Assembly: GCA_033030425.1 (NCBI GenBank)
Contig: JAUFSD010000010.1
Location: 1,550,001 to 1,614,000 of the forward strand
Origin: Verpa conica
Taxonomy: Eukaryota; Ascomycota; Pezizomycetes; Pezizales; Morchellaceae
Direction of reading: 5' to 3'
Length of the DNA: 64,000 bases
Shown here: positions 11,515 to 21,371 of the stretch, in pieces
Position numbering within the stretch: position 1 is the stretch's first letter
Layout: each line of letters opens with the position of its first letter
Position numbers and translations under genes: made by a program
The notes under the pieces: model-generated
Told to the model about the DNA's origin: nothing
Database searches by the model: none
The model's input: only the letters and a program-made list of their open reading frames with translations

Positions 11515-14511
11515 CTAAGTGCAGACTTTATATGTTTCATTTGGAAACCCATACTTCAGCGCCCATTCAAACGGGGGCCACTTTTGTTCTATATCATTAA
11601 TACCAGCATAAAGCTTCCTGCTAACTTTGTAAGATTTTTCATGGTTCCTAGGGGCGGACAAGTAGCTCATTTTTTTAGTTTTCGGCTGGTCCAAATCTGT
11701 CTTATGTGTGATTTTTGGTGCCCATGACTGTGCGCTCTGCTTAGAGAAGCCAACATTGGAATACTGCTGAAACTGGTAAGATAGAGATTCCTTGGAGCTT
11801 TCATCTAATGTGTCTTCAACTCGAGCTAAAAAGCAGTCTAAGTCTTTAAATTTTTTTGGCTCTTGGAGTAGCTTTTCTGAGGTGCGATAGAAATAAGAAT
11901 TATCCATCCCTTTTAATTTCTGATATCCTCCGACTTTTTCTACTTCTAGACAAAGCTTCCTAGTCTTAGTTGTGCCGTTTTTTCTTTTTTTACCAAGCCC
12001 TTCGACGGTAGGGCTGTCGATCCTTAGATGCTTCTTTGACCTCAGTAGTTCTTCTACGTCAGTGCATGTTTCAGAGTCTATCCAATGTTCAGACGAATGG
12101 TCTCCACTATCTCTCAGGCTGTGATCTCGAAATGTGGAATCACTATCACTTAGGTTCGGCACGATTTTATTCCTCTTGTTGCCAAAGCGATGCCTAGCGG
12201 CGACTCTAGCCCCAATTCCTGACTGTTCTTTTTTTTCCATGGCGAAATTAACAAGACTATTATCTGTGTCCAAACTTACAGATTCGTCAGAATCCGCTGG
12301 AACATTAACTGTAATCGGTTCTTCTTTGACCATCCACCTTTCGTCATCCTCAGTAGTGTAATCGCTGCCACCTGATCTTTCACTATAATGAGCATCAAAG
12401 CTCTCTTGACCTAAGGCCTTATTAGAAGTATGACCACCAGTAGCATCGCCAAACTCTGTATTAGATGTCGACTGAAAATTCTCCTCTATCTTTGGAGACT
12501 TTTCTTTACCTTTCTCCTCGTGCCGGTGATCTAACTCCTTTTTGCTATCACTCAGGTCAGATTCCTCCTTAATAGCTTTTTTCTTACCCTGCGGATTAGG
12601 CAATCTCATCCTATCATAGACTTTACTGTTTCTCCTCAAATACCCGTTCCAAGACTTATCTTTACAAAAATGCCAGCCTTTCTCAAGTCCCTTACGCTCC
12701 AGTTCCTTCAGATACTTATCACGGTATTCTTTGTTCTGTAACCCAAGGTATTCGTGGACCTTAATCTTCCTAGTTGAGCTTTTGATAATCTCCAAAATAT
12801 CTTCTGGAGTCCACTCAGAGTTCTCTAGGCAGTGATCTAACTTTTTTACTGCATCCTCTCCCAAGATGCCAACTATAGTCCTGAAATCACTAGCGGGGGA
12901 GAATTCGTGAAGATCGTAATTACCCTTTTCAAGGATTCCATCAGTCTTAGCGGCAACTTCTCCTTCCCAGGCTGGGTATCCCAACTTATTTATAGCATCC
13001 TCTTTAGACAATAATAAAGACGCTTTCTTGTCTGCTTCTTCCATCACACGAAGAGCTCTCTTTGAGGGAATATAAAAATTTCCATCGATCCCGAAGCTGA
13101 CGTATAGCTCTTCTTCCTTAAAATCAGGATGTTGCTCCAGGATAGTAATATTCTGATCTTTCATGTCCTTTTGATTGCACTTTTTTACAGGATTCTTCAG
13201 ACAGAACTCTTTCATCTCTACGCCCCCGGTAGCCAGTATACCTGCTGCCTCTACAGCATCATAGTTTTCATTTGAGCTAAATCCTTCAAAGTGAATTTTG
13301 ATCAATGGCTTGCCCCGAAGAAACTGATAGCGGATATACATCACCAGATCGAGATGAGGTAAGGAGGACGAGAAACCGCTACCTAGGGATGCTCCACTCC
13401 TATTGCTCATCTCTTTGAAAAGTTCATCTTTTGTACTTTGTATCTGGGCCAGCAGCTGGTTGATAGGAGGGCTCCCAGTTCTGATTACCACGTCCGTGAA
13501 TTCATCACCAGCTGGAAATGACGTAATCACATGTAGAGCTTTTATTACACCCATTAAAATACCGCGTTCCCACAAATTTTCCGTATGCTTTTTACCATCT
13601 TTATCATATTCACTCACTCCCGAAAATATATTCAAGATCGACCCAGACTTAAAAAAGATACCACATCCAATCCTTCCAGTCCCTATATCGTGGCGTGCAG
13701 CAATATTAACGACAAGCGTCTTCGAGACTTCGACAAATGTACTATAAGGCCTGTACACCAAAGGATCCCCAGCAATAGTGAAATCAATTTCGCCACGATG
13801 GTCGAGTTTAGGTATAAACATGAGGTAAGGGTACTTAGTTAAGAAGTCCATCCCTAGTAGGCAAACCGGTGTTTCGGATGGGCGGAATTTCTTGGGAATA
13901 TCTGGATCCAACAAGACCGCACTTCTGATAGGGAACCTCCGAGCCCCGCCTCCGTAAATACCGCCACCATGTGTATATCGTTCAAAGTTCCAGAATACAA
14001 GATCGAGCTCCACGTTTTTACGGTAGCCAAAGGTCATACACGCATCACCTTCAATGGGCTGGAGGTAATATTCAGTTTTCCGTACATTGCCTGAACTCCT
14101 TACGCTCCCAAGTTTCATAGGGATGACCGTAATATCTGAAGCCGGAAATACGATATAACGGATGATGTTATACATTGAAAGTGGAATATCTTCAATAGTT
14201 AGATCATACGACGACTGTTTGTACTGGGAGTACTGTAGTTTTTTGTGCTCTAGAGGCGACCTAAAGATACCAGGCATTCCAGTTGGATTCATACTAGAGA
14301 AATTGAGGAAGTTTTCGTGAAGTACTATCGTGCCCTCAGGAGCAGCATCGGGACTTGCCATGGCAAAACTCTCCGGGTCATCGATGTTTGGTCCTTTGAG
14401 CTTCTTCAAAGCCGCCTTTATAACTTCAGCAGACGTTTTATCGAGCTTTATCTCTTGAAGACTTGCACGAGGTTCCTTGGGCACCTCCCAAGTTTCCTCA
14501 GTCTTATCCAC
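11515..14511 (-). CDS. Intronless 998-residue orphan with retropepsin-like and RNase H-like segments
   Basis: This is one uninterrupted frame, unusual here because most other long genes in the window have introns. Residues ~60-250 contain VCLLGMDFLTKYPYL (216-230), resembling the LLGMDxL strand of retropepsin-like folds, but no DTG/DSG active site is visible. Residues ~265-430 resemble an RNase H fold: a first strand with D275 (RHDIGTGRIGCGIFF), a helix with E316 (NLWERGILMGVIKAL), a strand where the usual Asp is Thr345 (VVIRTGSPPINQLL), and a last helix with D418 (NENYDAVEAAGILA). The second half is charged and low-complexity with KKRK-type clusters and a C-terminal PPFEWALKYGFPNE segment. 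No reverse transcriptase lies between the two segments. It could be a domesticated retroelement-derived protein or an orphan in a repeat-rich island. Function is unknown; the domain calls are inference from motif spacing. Confidence 0.7.
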   Translation of the reverse strand: MDKTEETWEVPKEPRASLQEIKLDKTSAEVIKAALKKLKGPNIDDPESFAMASPDAAPEGTIVLHENFLNFSSMNPTGMPGIFRSPLEHKKLQYSQYKQSSYDLTIEDIPLSMYNIIRYIVFPASDITVIPMKLGSVRSSGNVRKTEYYLQPIEGDACMTFGYRKNVELDLVFWNFERYTHGGGIYGGGARRFPIRSAVLLDPDIPKKFRPSETPVCLLGMDFLTKYPYLMFIPKLDHRGEIDFTIAGDPLVYRPYSTFVEVSKTLVVNIAARHDIGTGRIGCGIFFKSGSILNIFSGVSEYDKDGKKHTENLWERGILMGVIKALHVITSFPAGDEFTDVVIRTGSPPINQLLAQIQSTKDELFKEMSNRSGASLGSGFSSSLPHLDLVMYIRYQFLRGKPLIKIHFEGFSSNENYDAVEAAGILATGGVEMKEFCLKNPVKKCNQKDMKDQNITILEQHPDFKEEELYVSFGIDGNFYIPSKRALRVMEEADKKASLLLSKEDAINKLGYPAWEGEVAAKTDGILEKGNYDLHEFSPASDFRTIVGILGEDAVKKLDHCLENSEWTPEDILEIIKSSTRKIKVHEYLGLQNKEYRDKYLKELERKGLEKGWHFCKDKSWNGYLRRNSKVYDRMRLPNPQGKKKAIKEESDLSDSKKELDHRHEEKGKEKSPKIEENFQSTSNTEFGDATGGHTSNKALGQESFDAHYSERSGGSDYTTEDDERWMVKEEPITVNVPADSDESVSLDTDNSLVNFAMEKKEQSGIGARVAARHRFGNKRNKIVPNLSDSDSTFRDHSLRDSGDHSSEHWIDSETCTDVEELLRSKKHLRIDSPTVEGLGKKRKNGTTKTRKLCLEVEKVGGYQKLKGMDNSYFYRTSEKLLQEPKKFKDLDCFLARVEDTLDESSKESLSYQFQQYSNVGFSKQSAQSWAPKITHKTDLDQPKTKKMSYLSAPRNHEKSYKVSRKLYAGINDIEQKWPPFEWALKYGFPNETYKVCT

Positions 14512-15930
14512 ACCTTAATTTAAATATATCAGCATCTAGGCCATTTTTTTAATGAAAGAGAGATAGGATCACATACTAGTTATAGTAGGCATGATGTAAA
14601 CGTTCAAACCCTCTCAGGCGGTACGGGAACGTAGGAGAACACGTTTGACTATATAAGTAGCAAAGAGAATTTCTAGTCGCAACTAGTATCTGAAGACGGA
14701 ATAAATCGATAGTTTTCTGAAGATATAAGCAGTTGCAGGTGGAGGAGTCACAATTGTGAGACGAGAGAAGGAATGTGATGCATAGAAGGAGTAGACATGA
14801 GGTACATAAGGCCAGTTTATATATATACACTTAAGGTTCGAACTAAGACTAAGCAGTACACAAACTACGCTACTCGAAGCCGAATGATACGCTGCAATCT
14901 CGACAATACCCCATCTTTTACCTTGCCTGTTTACACTAAGGCTACATATACTTTAGTTGAGCCTCACTAGAATTTATATGTGCCTCTTCCTAGACCCCTC
15001 AAAGGCGATAATTCATAAAGGCCCAAAATAAATGAATGCTTAATTGATATAAATCTCCTATTCAAGTAAAATACTAAAATTATTTTTACGTATCTACTAT
15101 ATTTACCTTTCAATGATCCCTATACAGTTACATCTCGATATACCGGATAGCTAGAATCTAGGGGTTTTGTACGGGACAGCAGATTTTCCGGGACAGCAAA
15201 TAATCCCTAGCTGGGGAGCGGTAATAGATAGCCAGAGTTAGGGATCTAGGCGCTCGGAACCTCTATTCCTACCTGAATAAGTACCAGTAAGGCTTCAATG
15301 GGTACCAGTAAGGTCAGTCAAGCTAAAGGATCCGAGATAGCAAATATTGTTTGTGTGCGGACAGAGGCCTGGTTAGTCTCGTGCCCAACCCCATAGAGTT
15401 TATTGCTTGCTTCGCTGCACAGCAATTGAACCTGGAGATGGGAACGAGACTAGGGTCTGGTTGCTCGGGTTTCCATGCGACACGGGGGAGTCGAGAGGTC
15501 TGGGACAGCAAATTCATCTTAGTGAGACAATAATAGTGCAGTGAGATCTACCCGGGGTAGCAAGGGGTCGGGGAGATCGATTTCCAGCACCTCGAGGTGC
15601 GAATATAGAGGAAGGCGATACATATTTCAGGTACAACACTCTAGGTGCTATGTAGGTTGTTTACACTCTACTAGGCAAGACAAAATCAAGAAACCAGGGT
15701 CTGCTAATAGGGGTTTATTGATCCTGGTACCAAAATCCTCACAAAATACCTAAAAGACGAATAAAAACTCTGAACCTCGATCTTTTCTGCCCCACGCTGT
15801 AGTGATGATCCACCTGCACTGATAACCGCTTATCAAGGTAAGGGGTCTTGGCATAGCTAGATACATAAAAAGCCCGGATTTCCCCGCGCCCCGCGCCCCG
15901 AGTAACGACCACCCACCAACCATACCTGAA
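14512..15930. other. Repeat-bearing spacer, possible decayed DNA transposon end
   Basis: No supported gene. At 15123-15150 the sequence TA followed by cagttacatctcgatatacc resembles ends of pogo/Fot-type elements. The motif gggacagca(a/g)at occurs at about 15174, 15198 and 15503, and taccagtaagg is duplicated at about 15281 and 15302. The two 60-64-codon frames lying back to back at 15323-15533 have no content I recognise. Confidence 0.4.
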
Positions 15931-17365
15931 ATGATTACCCAATGCTTTTTTAAATATGTTCTCCTATTCTCTTTATTCCGAGAGAGTTTATGTTCTACCG
16001 ATTACGAAGAGGAAATAGACCCAAGGCTAACAGAATTGCGCGGGAAATGGGAAGCTGACGTAAGTATTGGCAGTCTACCTAGTCTCTGTTGGCATGTCAA
16101 GCTCATACACTAAATTAAATATAGTATGCATTCTCTGGAATATCAACATTTGCACATCTTCCACATGTCAAATGCCTTACAAACCTTCACGAGAAATTTG
16201 ATATCGCCATTATAGGTGCACCATTCGATACGGCAGTAAGCTACCGGCCTGGTGCAAGGTTTGGACCGAAAGCTATAAGGGCTGCCTCTGCAAGGCAAAC
16301 TGGATTCGGAAGCTTTAATTCAAGGGCTGGGATCAATCCAGTTAGCTCTTAGTCCTTCTATATCAAGATTCCACGATGTGTATCCCTAACTTTAGGGGTA
16401 TGGCAGTACCTTTCGTGGCCTCGTATTCTTGATTGTGGCGACAGTATAATACACTCCCCTTCACATTCTTTATATTCTTTCTAAATAAACGATACAGTAC
16501 CAATTACACCGTTCGATAATGCGTTAGCACTACAGCAAATGACGGAAGCGTTCACTGAGCTCCTCGAAAGACCAAGCTATATTTCCACCAAAGGCGGCAA
16601 TAGTGGTAATGTAAAAAAGCATCCAACGCTCATTACATTGGGCGGTGACCATTCAATCGCTCTCCCAGCACTAAGAGCAGTGAAAAGTATCTATGGGCCT
16701 GTTGCAGTTCTGCATTTTGATGCCCGTACGTCTCATTAAACACTCCCAACTTCAAGTATTAAAAGACTTACCACATGCGATTTTGTGTTTCAGACCTCGA
16801 CACCTGGAGCTCTTTAAGGCGCCTTGCATATTGGCCCTCAGAACAAGCCATCTTTAACCACGGCTCCATGTTTCATCTTGCCTACCACGAAGGCCTACTC
16901 ATAAACTCTACCACTCCAAAAAATGTTCACGCAGGACTCCGAACCCGCCTCTCAGGTGATGGGTGGGACGATTATGAATACGATTCCTCGATAGGTTGGG
17001 AACGTATCTCTACCGATGATATCGACGACATTGGTGTAAAGGGCGTCATTGAGAAGATTATGTCGACCCTTGGAACCGAAATCCCAGTATACCTAAGTAT
17101 CGATGTCGATGTCATTGATCCTGGTCTTGCGCCAGGGACTGGGACACCTGAGCCTGGCGGATGGACAACTAGAGAACTAATCAGGATTTTGAGAGGTGTT
17201 GAGGAATTGAATGTGGTTGGTGTGGATGTTGTTGAGGTTGCTCCTGCTTATGATCATGCAGAAAATACGGCATTGGTGGCGGCCCAGATTGTTTATGAAG
17301 TATTGAGTAGTTTGGTAAAAAAGGGACTGGTTGTACAAGAGGATATAATTAAGGATGAATTATAG
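15931..17365 (+). CDS. Secreted agmatinase/ureohydrolase-family protein
   Basis: Five exons, 15931-16059, 16125-16340, 16407-16443, 16498-16725 and 16794-17365, all in phase, give 393 residues. The N-terminus ([21 protein letters not shown]) is a probable signal peptide. The ureohydrolase signature is complete: GGDHS, then FDAHLD created across the exon 4/5 junction, and [22 protein letters not shown]. These supply the His and Asp ligands of the binuclear manganese centre. [13 protein letters not shown] before exon 4 and [15 protein letters not shown] near residue 75 are typical of agmatinase-like fungal enzymes rather than arginase. The expected reaction is hydrolysis of a guanidino compound to urea and an amine, with agmatine or guanidinobutyrate possible. 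Exact substrate is not readable from sequence. Secretion suggests nitrogen scavenging outside the cell or in the vacuole. Confidence 0.88.
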
Positions 17366-18941
17366 GTTTGGTTGGTGGGGGGGGTAGTACTAGAGCAAAT
17401 CCTAATATCAAACTTTTATGAACGTTGGCAATAGCCGCCTTTGTGTAGCGAAAATTACATGTAACACTAAGGCCCTCAGGTCTCGATAAACTAAACTATT
17501 TAGTGTAAAGCCTCCATGTGTATCAACTAGTGAAATTATCTACAGCCGAGCTGATTTCTAGCTACATGTAATCCCAAGTATCATCAGAGAAGGTTAGCAT
17601 AATAAGTATAAATCTGTCACCCACACGTACTATTAGCTGGGTTCTGTTATCACGAGGGATATTTCCTTCTTCTTTCGAGGGCGTCTGCAGGGAGTTTAAC
17701 CAACCAAGACTGGGATTTATAATCAAATAAATGCGCCGGAATATCCCACCACGATGCCTACCCTTAGTCTCTTCTAGGACTTTCGGTGCTGTTGTTCAGG
17801 TGGGGGCTCTACTTTACGTAGCGGTATCTGTGCACCCCTATCGAATGTCTACGATCCTACTAAAAATTGAGTTAGCAATCTACGATCGATCATCCAACAG
17901 GAGCCCGTGCTTAAGATCGCAATAAAACGTGATATGGCTTACCTTTATATAACACCTCTTATCTATGATTTATTCCCAGCGCTGTTTTAGTTCACCACAG
18001 TACTGTTTTAACGCTACAGGCCTTGTCGGAGAAATCCATTAACTAACGCACCGAGTGATTCTACATGAATCGGAATAACACCAATGATCCCTGCAAGACT
18101 AACCGATTATGTATAGGCAACAAGGCTCATACCCTTACCACCGATTCGCTGGAAGGTGTCTCCGTTATCATGTTACACGTGAATATAAAAGTGGAAATAG
18201 CTAAGTCTGCGCTATGACTGCCAGCGACATTAGGGCAATACAGCCATCTCAACTCAGGAACAGAACCAATGAGCAGCCCCCAGCGCCTCAGCCTGGTACC
18301 ATTCCGGGGAGTACCTTTTGTAACCTCCGCTCGAATATGCACGCTCATGTGGTGATACCGAGGCATGATAGGGAAAGAAAAACACTGAGCTCAACCATGC
18401 CTAGATATTCACGCTAACCTTAACGGCCAGCAGGCTCATGTAGGGTTCAGGCCTAGATCGCCCATACGCATATTGTAAGCACTGCGATATCAGGTGACAC
18501 TAGAAGAAGAAAGATAAATATCTAAAACAAAGCGAGTGGGGGAGTGGGGAAGGACCAGGGGGGACAAAACTTCCTACATGTTTCCGATCTTAGATTCCCA
18601 TAGCAATCAGGGCTTTGTGAATTTTCCTCTCGGGGGGCAAATGAAAAGCTTCTAGGATACGTACATTTCATCTATCCGGACCCAACCGCCGGGTAGGCAT
18701 AGCGGAGGAGTTTTCTCCTGCCGTTATCGGCTAAAGCAACATTTATCTAATGAGCCCTACCGGAATGTGCATGCGTCTGCTAGAGTATATTTTGCACTAT
18801 AGTAGTTTGGTTGATAATTTTTGTATCCATACTTGAGTGGATCCTGCATAATGTGTTTTGATTATGACCAGTAAATCTCAGTTCTAGTGTTTAGAACAGC
18901 TCTATGCCCATTTCGACCACCGTGTTTGAGGTGTATATAGT
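17366..18941. other. Non-coding spacer
   Basis: Nothing recognised: only frames of under 80 codons without domains or splice-consistent extensions. The first bases hold the 3' end of the ureohydrolase transcript. Confidence 0.5.
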
Positions 18942-19440
18942 GGGGGGGAACCTTTCGTATGCCAGCGACCGAGGTGCATACCTTTTCGATGCCATCCACT
19001 GCAAAGTGTGCCAGCCAAAATGCGAAACCTTTACCCAGCACACAACATAATCCCCCCCCCTATTATATTATATAGGAATCTATTAAAAATATCTGGTCTT
19101 TGGTGTACTTAGACAGGATACAAAATTTGCATGCCCAAACAACTTAGTCTACAGCATACAATAGCACATCATACCTGCTAAAAGAGTAACACTGCTATCC
19201 CCTAGCTAGTCTAATTGTTTTTATTCTCTTTTTCCCCTTGCCTGCAAAAAAACACCTAGTCATATACAAGCCCAAGGAAAATTCACTACAAAGTTACCCT
19301 ATCTGCAAGTACCAAAGGGCCTAATAAGAGTGTTGGTGGACCGTGTTGCAAAGGTTTCACATTTTTGGCTGGCACACTTTGCAGTGGATGGCATCGAAAA
19401 GGTATGCACCTCGGTCGCTGGCATAGGAAAGGTTCCCCCT
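18942..19440. mobile_element. ~500-bp inverted-repeat element (MITE-like) with ~90-bp arms
   Basis: The left arm (about 18942-19034) and right arm (about 19350-19440) are inverted copies with only a few differences. Both read, from outside in, gggggaacctttc, then atgccagcgaccgaggtgca, then a shared ~50-bp continuation through gtgccagccaaaa. The ~315-bp interior has no ORF. TATA lies just outside on the left and a TATAA on the right, compatible with a TA-type duplication, but the G/C runs at the edges blur the exact ends. Confidence 0.8.
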
Positions 19441-21371
19441 TTTTTATAACCACAGCTACAATCCAGGGGTTCAAGTTATTTTTCTAGATATTGAAAATCC
19501 TGCGGGAACTAGGGCCACTCTCCAGATACCTCTAGTTAAGCGGCCTTGTACCTGTGCGTTTTTTTTTTTTTTCGATTTACGATACGCACAGGGTTTGGGC
19601 GGCAATCTCATTTCGTCAGGTCTTGGGTTGCACGCTCGCTTGACGTCCAGCCAGGGGGGACACGGCAATCAAAACCACAGCTGCCTTCAGCCACGAACGG
19701 GTAAGGGGCTCAATATGACGTCACTCTGCGCCTAAACATTCACAGCACTTTCATACAAGCAAAAGAGGGGGGTGGTTCAGCAGTGTGGGGGGCTGAGTAC
19801 GTAGCCTCACAGATCACTATTAGAGAAATTACTGCGGGGCTTCTTCGTCCAGATTTGCAGCCGCTACAGATAAGGAGGTCTAGCTGGCTTGAACTTCTTG
19901 TTTTCGAGGGATAACTTCTGGGGTGAGTAAAAGGGGGGCTTTTGATATATGGAGTTTTATTTGAGGAAAGAAAAGAAAAGAATGCTGCTGCCGTGTCTCC
20001 GGTTAGGCACTTCGGAAGTCCTAGACAAGGTTGCTTAAACATTTGGGTAGAACGTGTCCTTGAAGTCCGATCTATGGAGAAAAGCTCGATCCTTTGTTAT
20101 TGAGCACGTTTCCCCTTGTTGTCCCAGGAGGAGTATGCGAATTCTACATATCATGAGCCCATGTGATTCGCGTAGAAAGCTTGCGAAGCTGGGGATCGTA
20201 TGTACCCGCAAGAGGGGGGATGGGTGATACCGAGACTATTGTCCCGTCCCTGGAATTCAACCCTGAGGGTTATTCTCACAATATATTGTAGATCACAGTG
20301 GACCGTAGAAGAGAACCCAGATATCAACACAGACTTTCCAGCCCTGACCATCACCAGCTATTTGAAGGTATAGAAGAAAGAGGCACCAAACTGTCTCGAT
20401 CCGGTGGCCCTTGTGGGTCTGACACAGTAGTACCTAAAGCGTGTCCGGGGCCCACGCGTTGGTGGATTTCTCCCCACTCCCCTTTGTCACCCTTCCCCAC
20501 CCCGATCCGGTGTATCATACGGGCAGACATCAGTTATTGGGTGTGGTCTCGTGCGGAGGAAGGTCACTCAACTCTACCGGTCAATCGGAGAATAGGTGGT
20601 GAGCTGCTTTATTCTGCAGGAGAAGCCTGAATACTTTCTTGTTCTTCTGTTGTCGTCCTCTTCTCCCGTTTACATATCCCTAGGCAAAAGAGGAGAAAGC
20701 CACTGTTACCCCACAGAAAGCCTGAGCTGCTATCGCCACATTTGAATTAGGCTCGGTGATCGTCGGTATCGCAACCGCAAATCTCGAACATCTACCGTGT
20801 CAAGCCCCCCAATACTGTTATCTTTTTTTTTTTTTACCTCTGTCACTTTCGCCGCGAGTTCAGAAACACCCAGAACCAACGGGTGTGTTCTTATCAGCTT
20901 TCAGTGCTTTCGTATACCCTGGGATGATACTCAAGTCTAGCTATAGGTACATACAGCTTTTCGTCCGAGTATCCAATTTTCCAGTATCGCAATCATAGGG
21001 TCGGGTCACGTGCTATATCTCCACATACATTCCAAGTTCACGAGCTTGTCGCAGCCAAAACAAATCGCAAACGTTTCATACATCCGAGTCTCCCTTGCCA
21101 CAGAGAACATTTTCAAGTCACTTGGAGTAGAGCGACAGGGGTAGAAGATAGAGGTCCGGAGGTGCGGGTCTAGTGAACACTGTTCAGATTGCAGAAGAAT
21201 GCCTGGATAGTAACTTGCTCACAATCCATAAAGGAAAAAAAGACATTTATCCCTGAACGCCTCATATTCAAGGATTAATACCGACAGGCGGGAGAGTACC
21301 CCTCTTATTCCTGCAAATCAGCGCTCGTGCGCAACTCCACCAAACACTCATAACGCCACCGTGGAAAACTC
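19441..21371. other. Spacer and probable promoter of the histidine kinase gene
   Basis: No gene recognised. A hairpin cctgtgcgt...acgcacagg with a 13-base T run lies near 19550-19590. A palindromic CACGTG (E-box) stands at 21007-21012, about 360 bp before the kinase ATG. The remaining frames are short and unsupported. Confidence 0.45.

Noticed and set aside
15323..15533. Back-to-back 64- and 60-codon frames on both strands
   Set aside because: They overlap repeats and a ~14-bp inverted repeat, with no recognisable content; more likely decayed element sequence.
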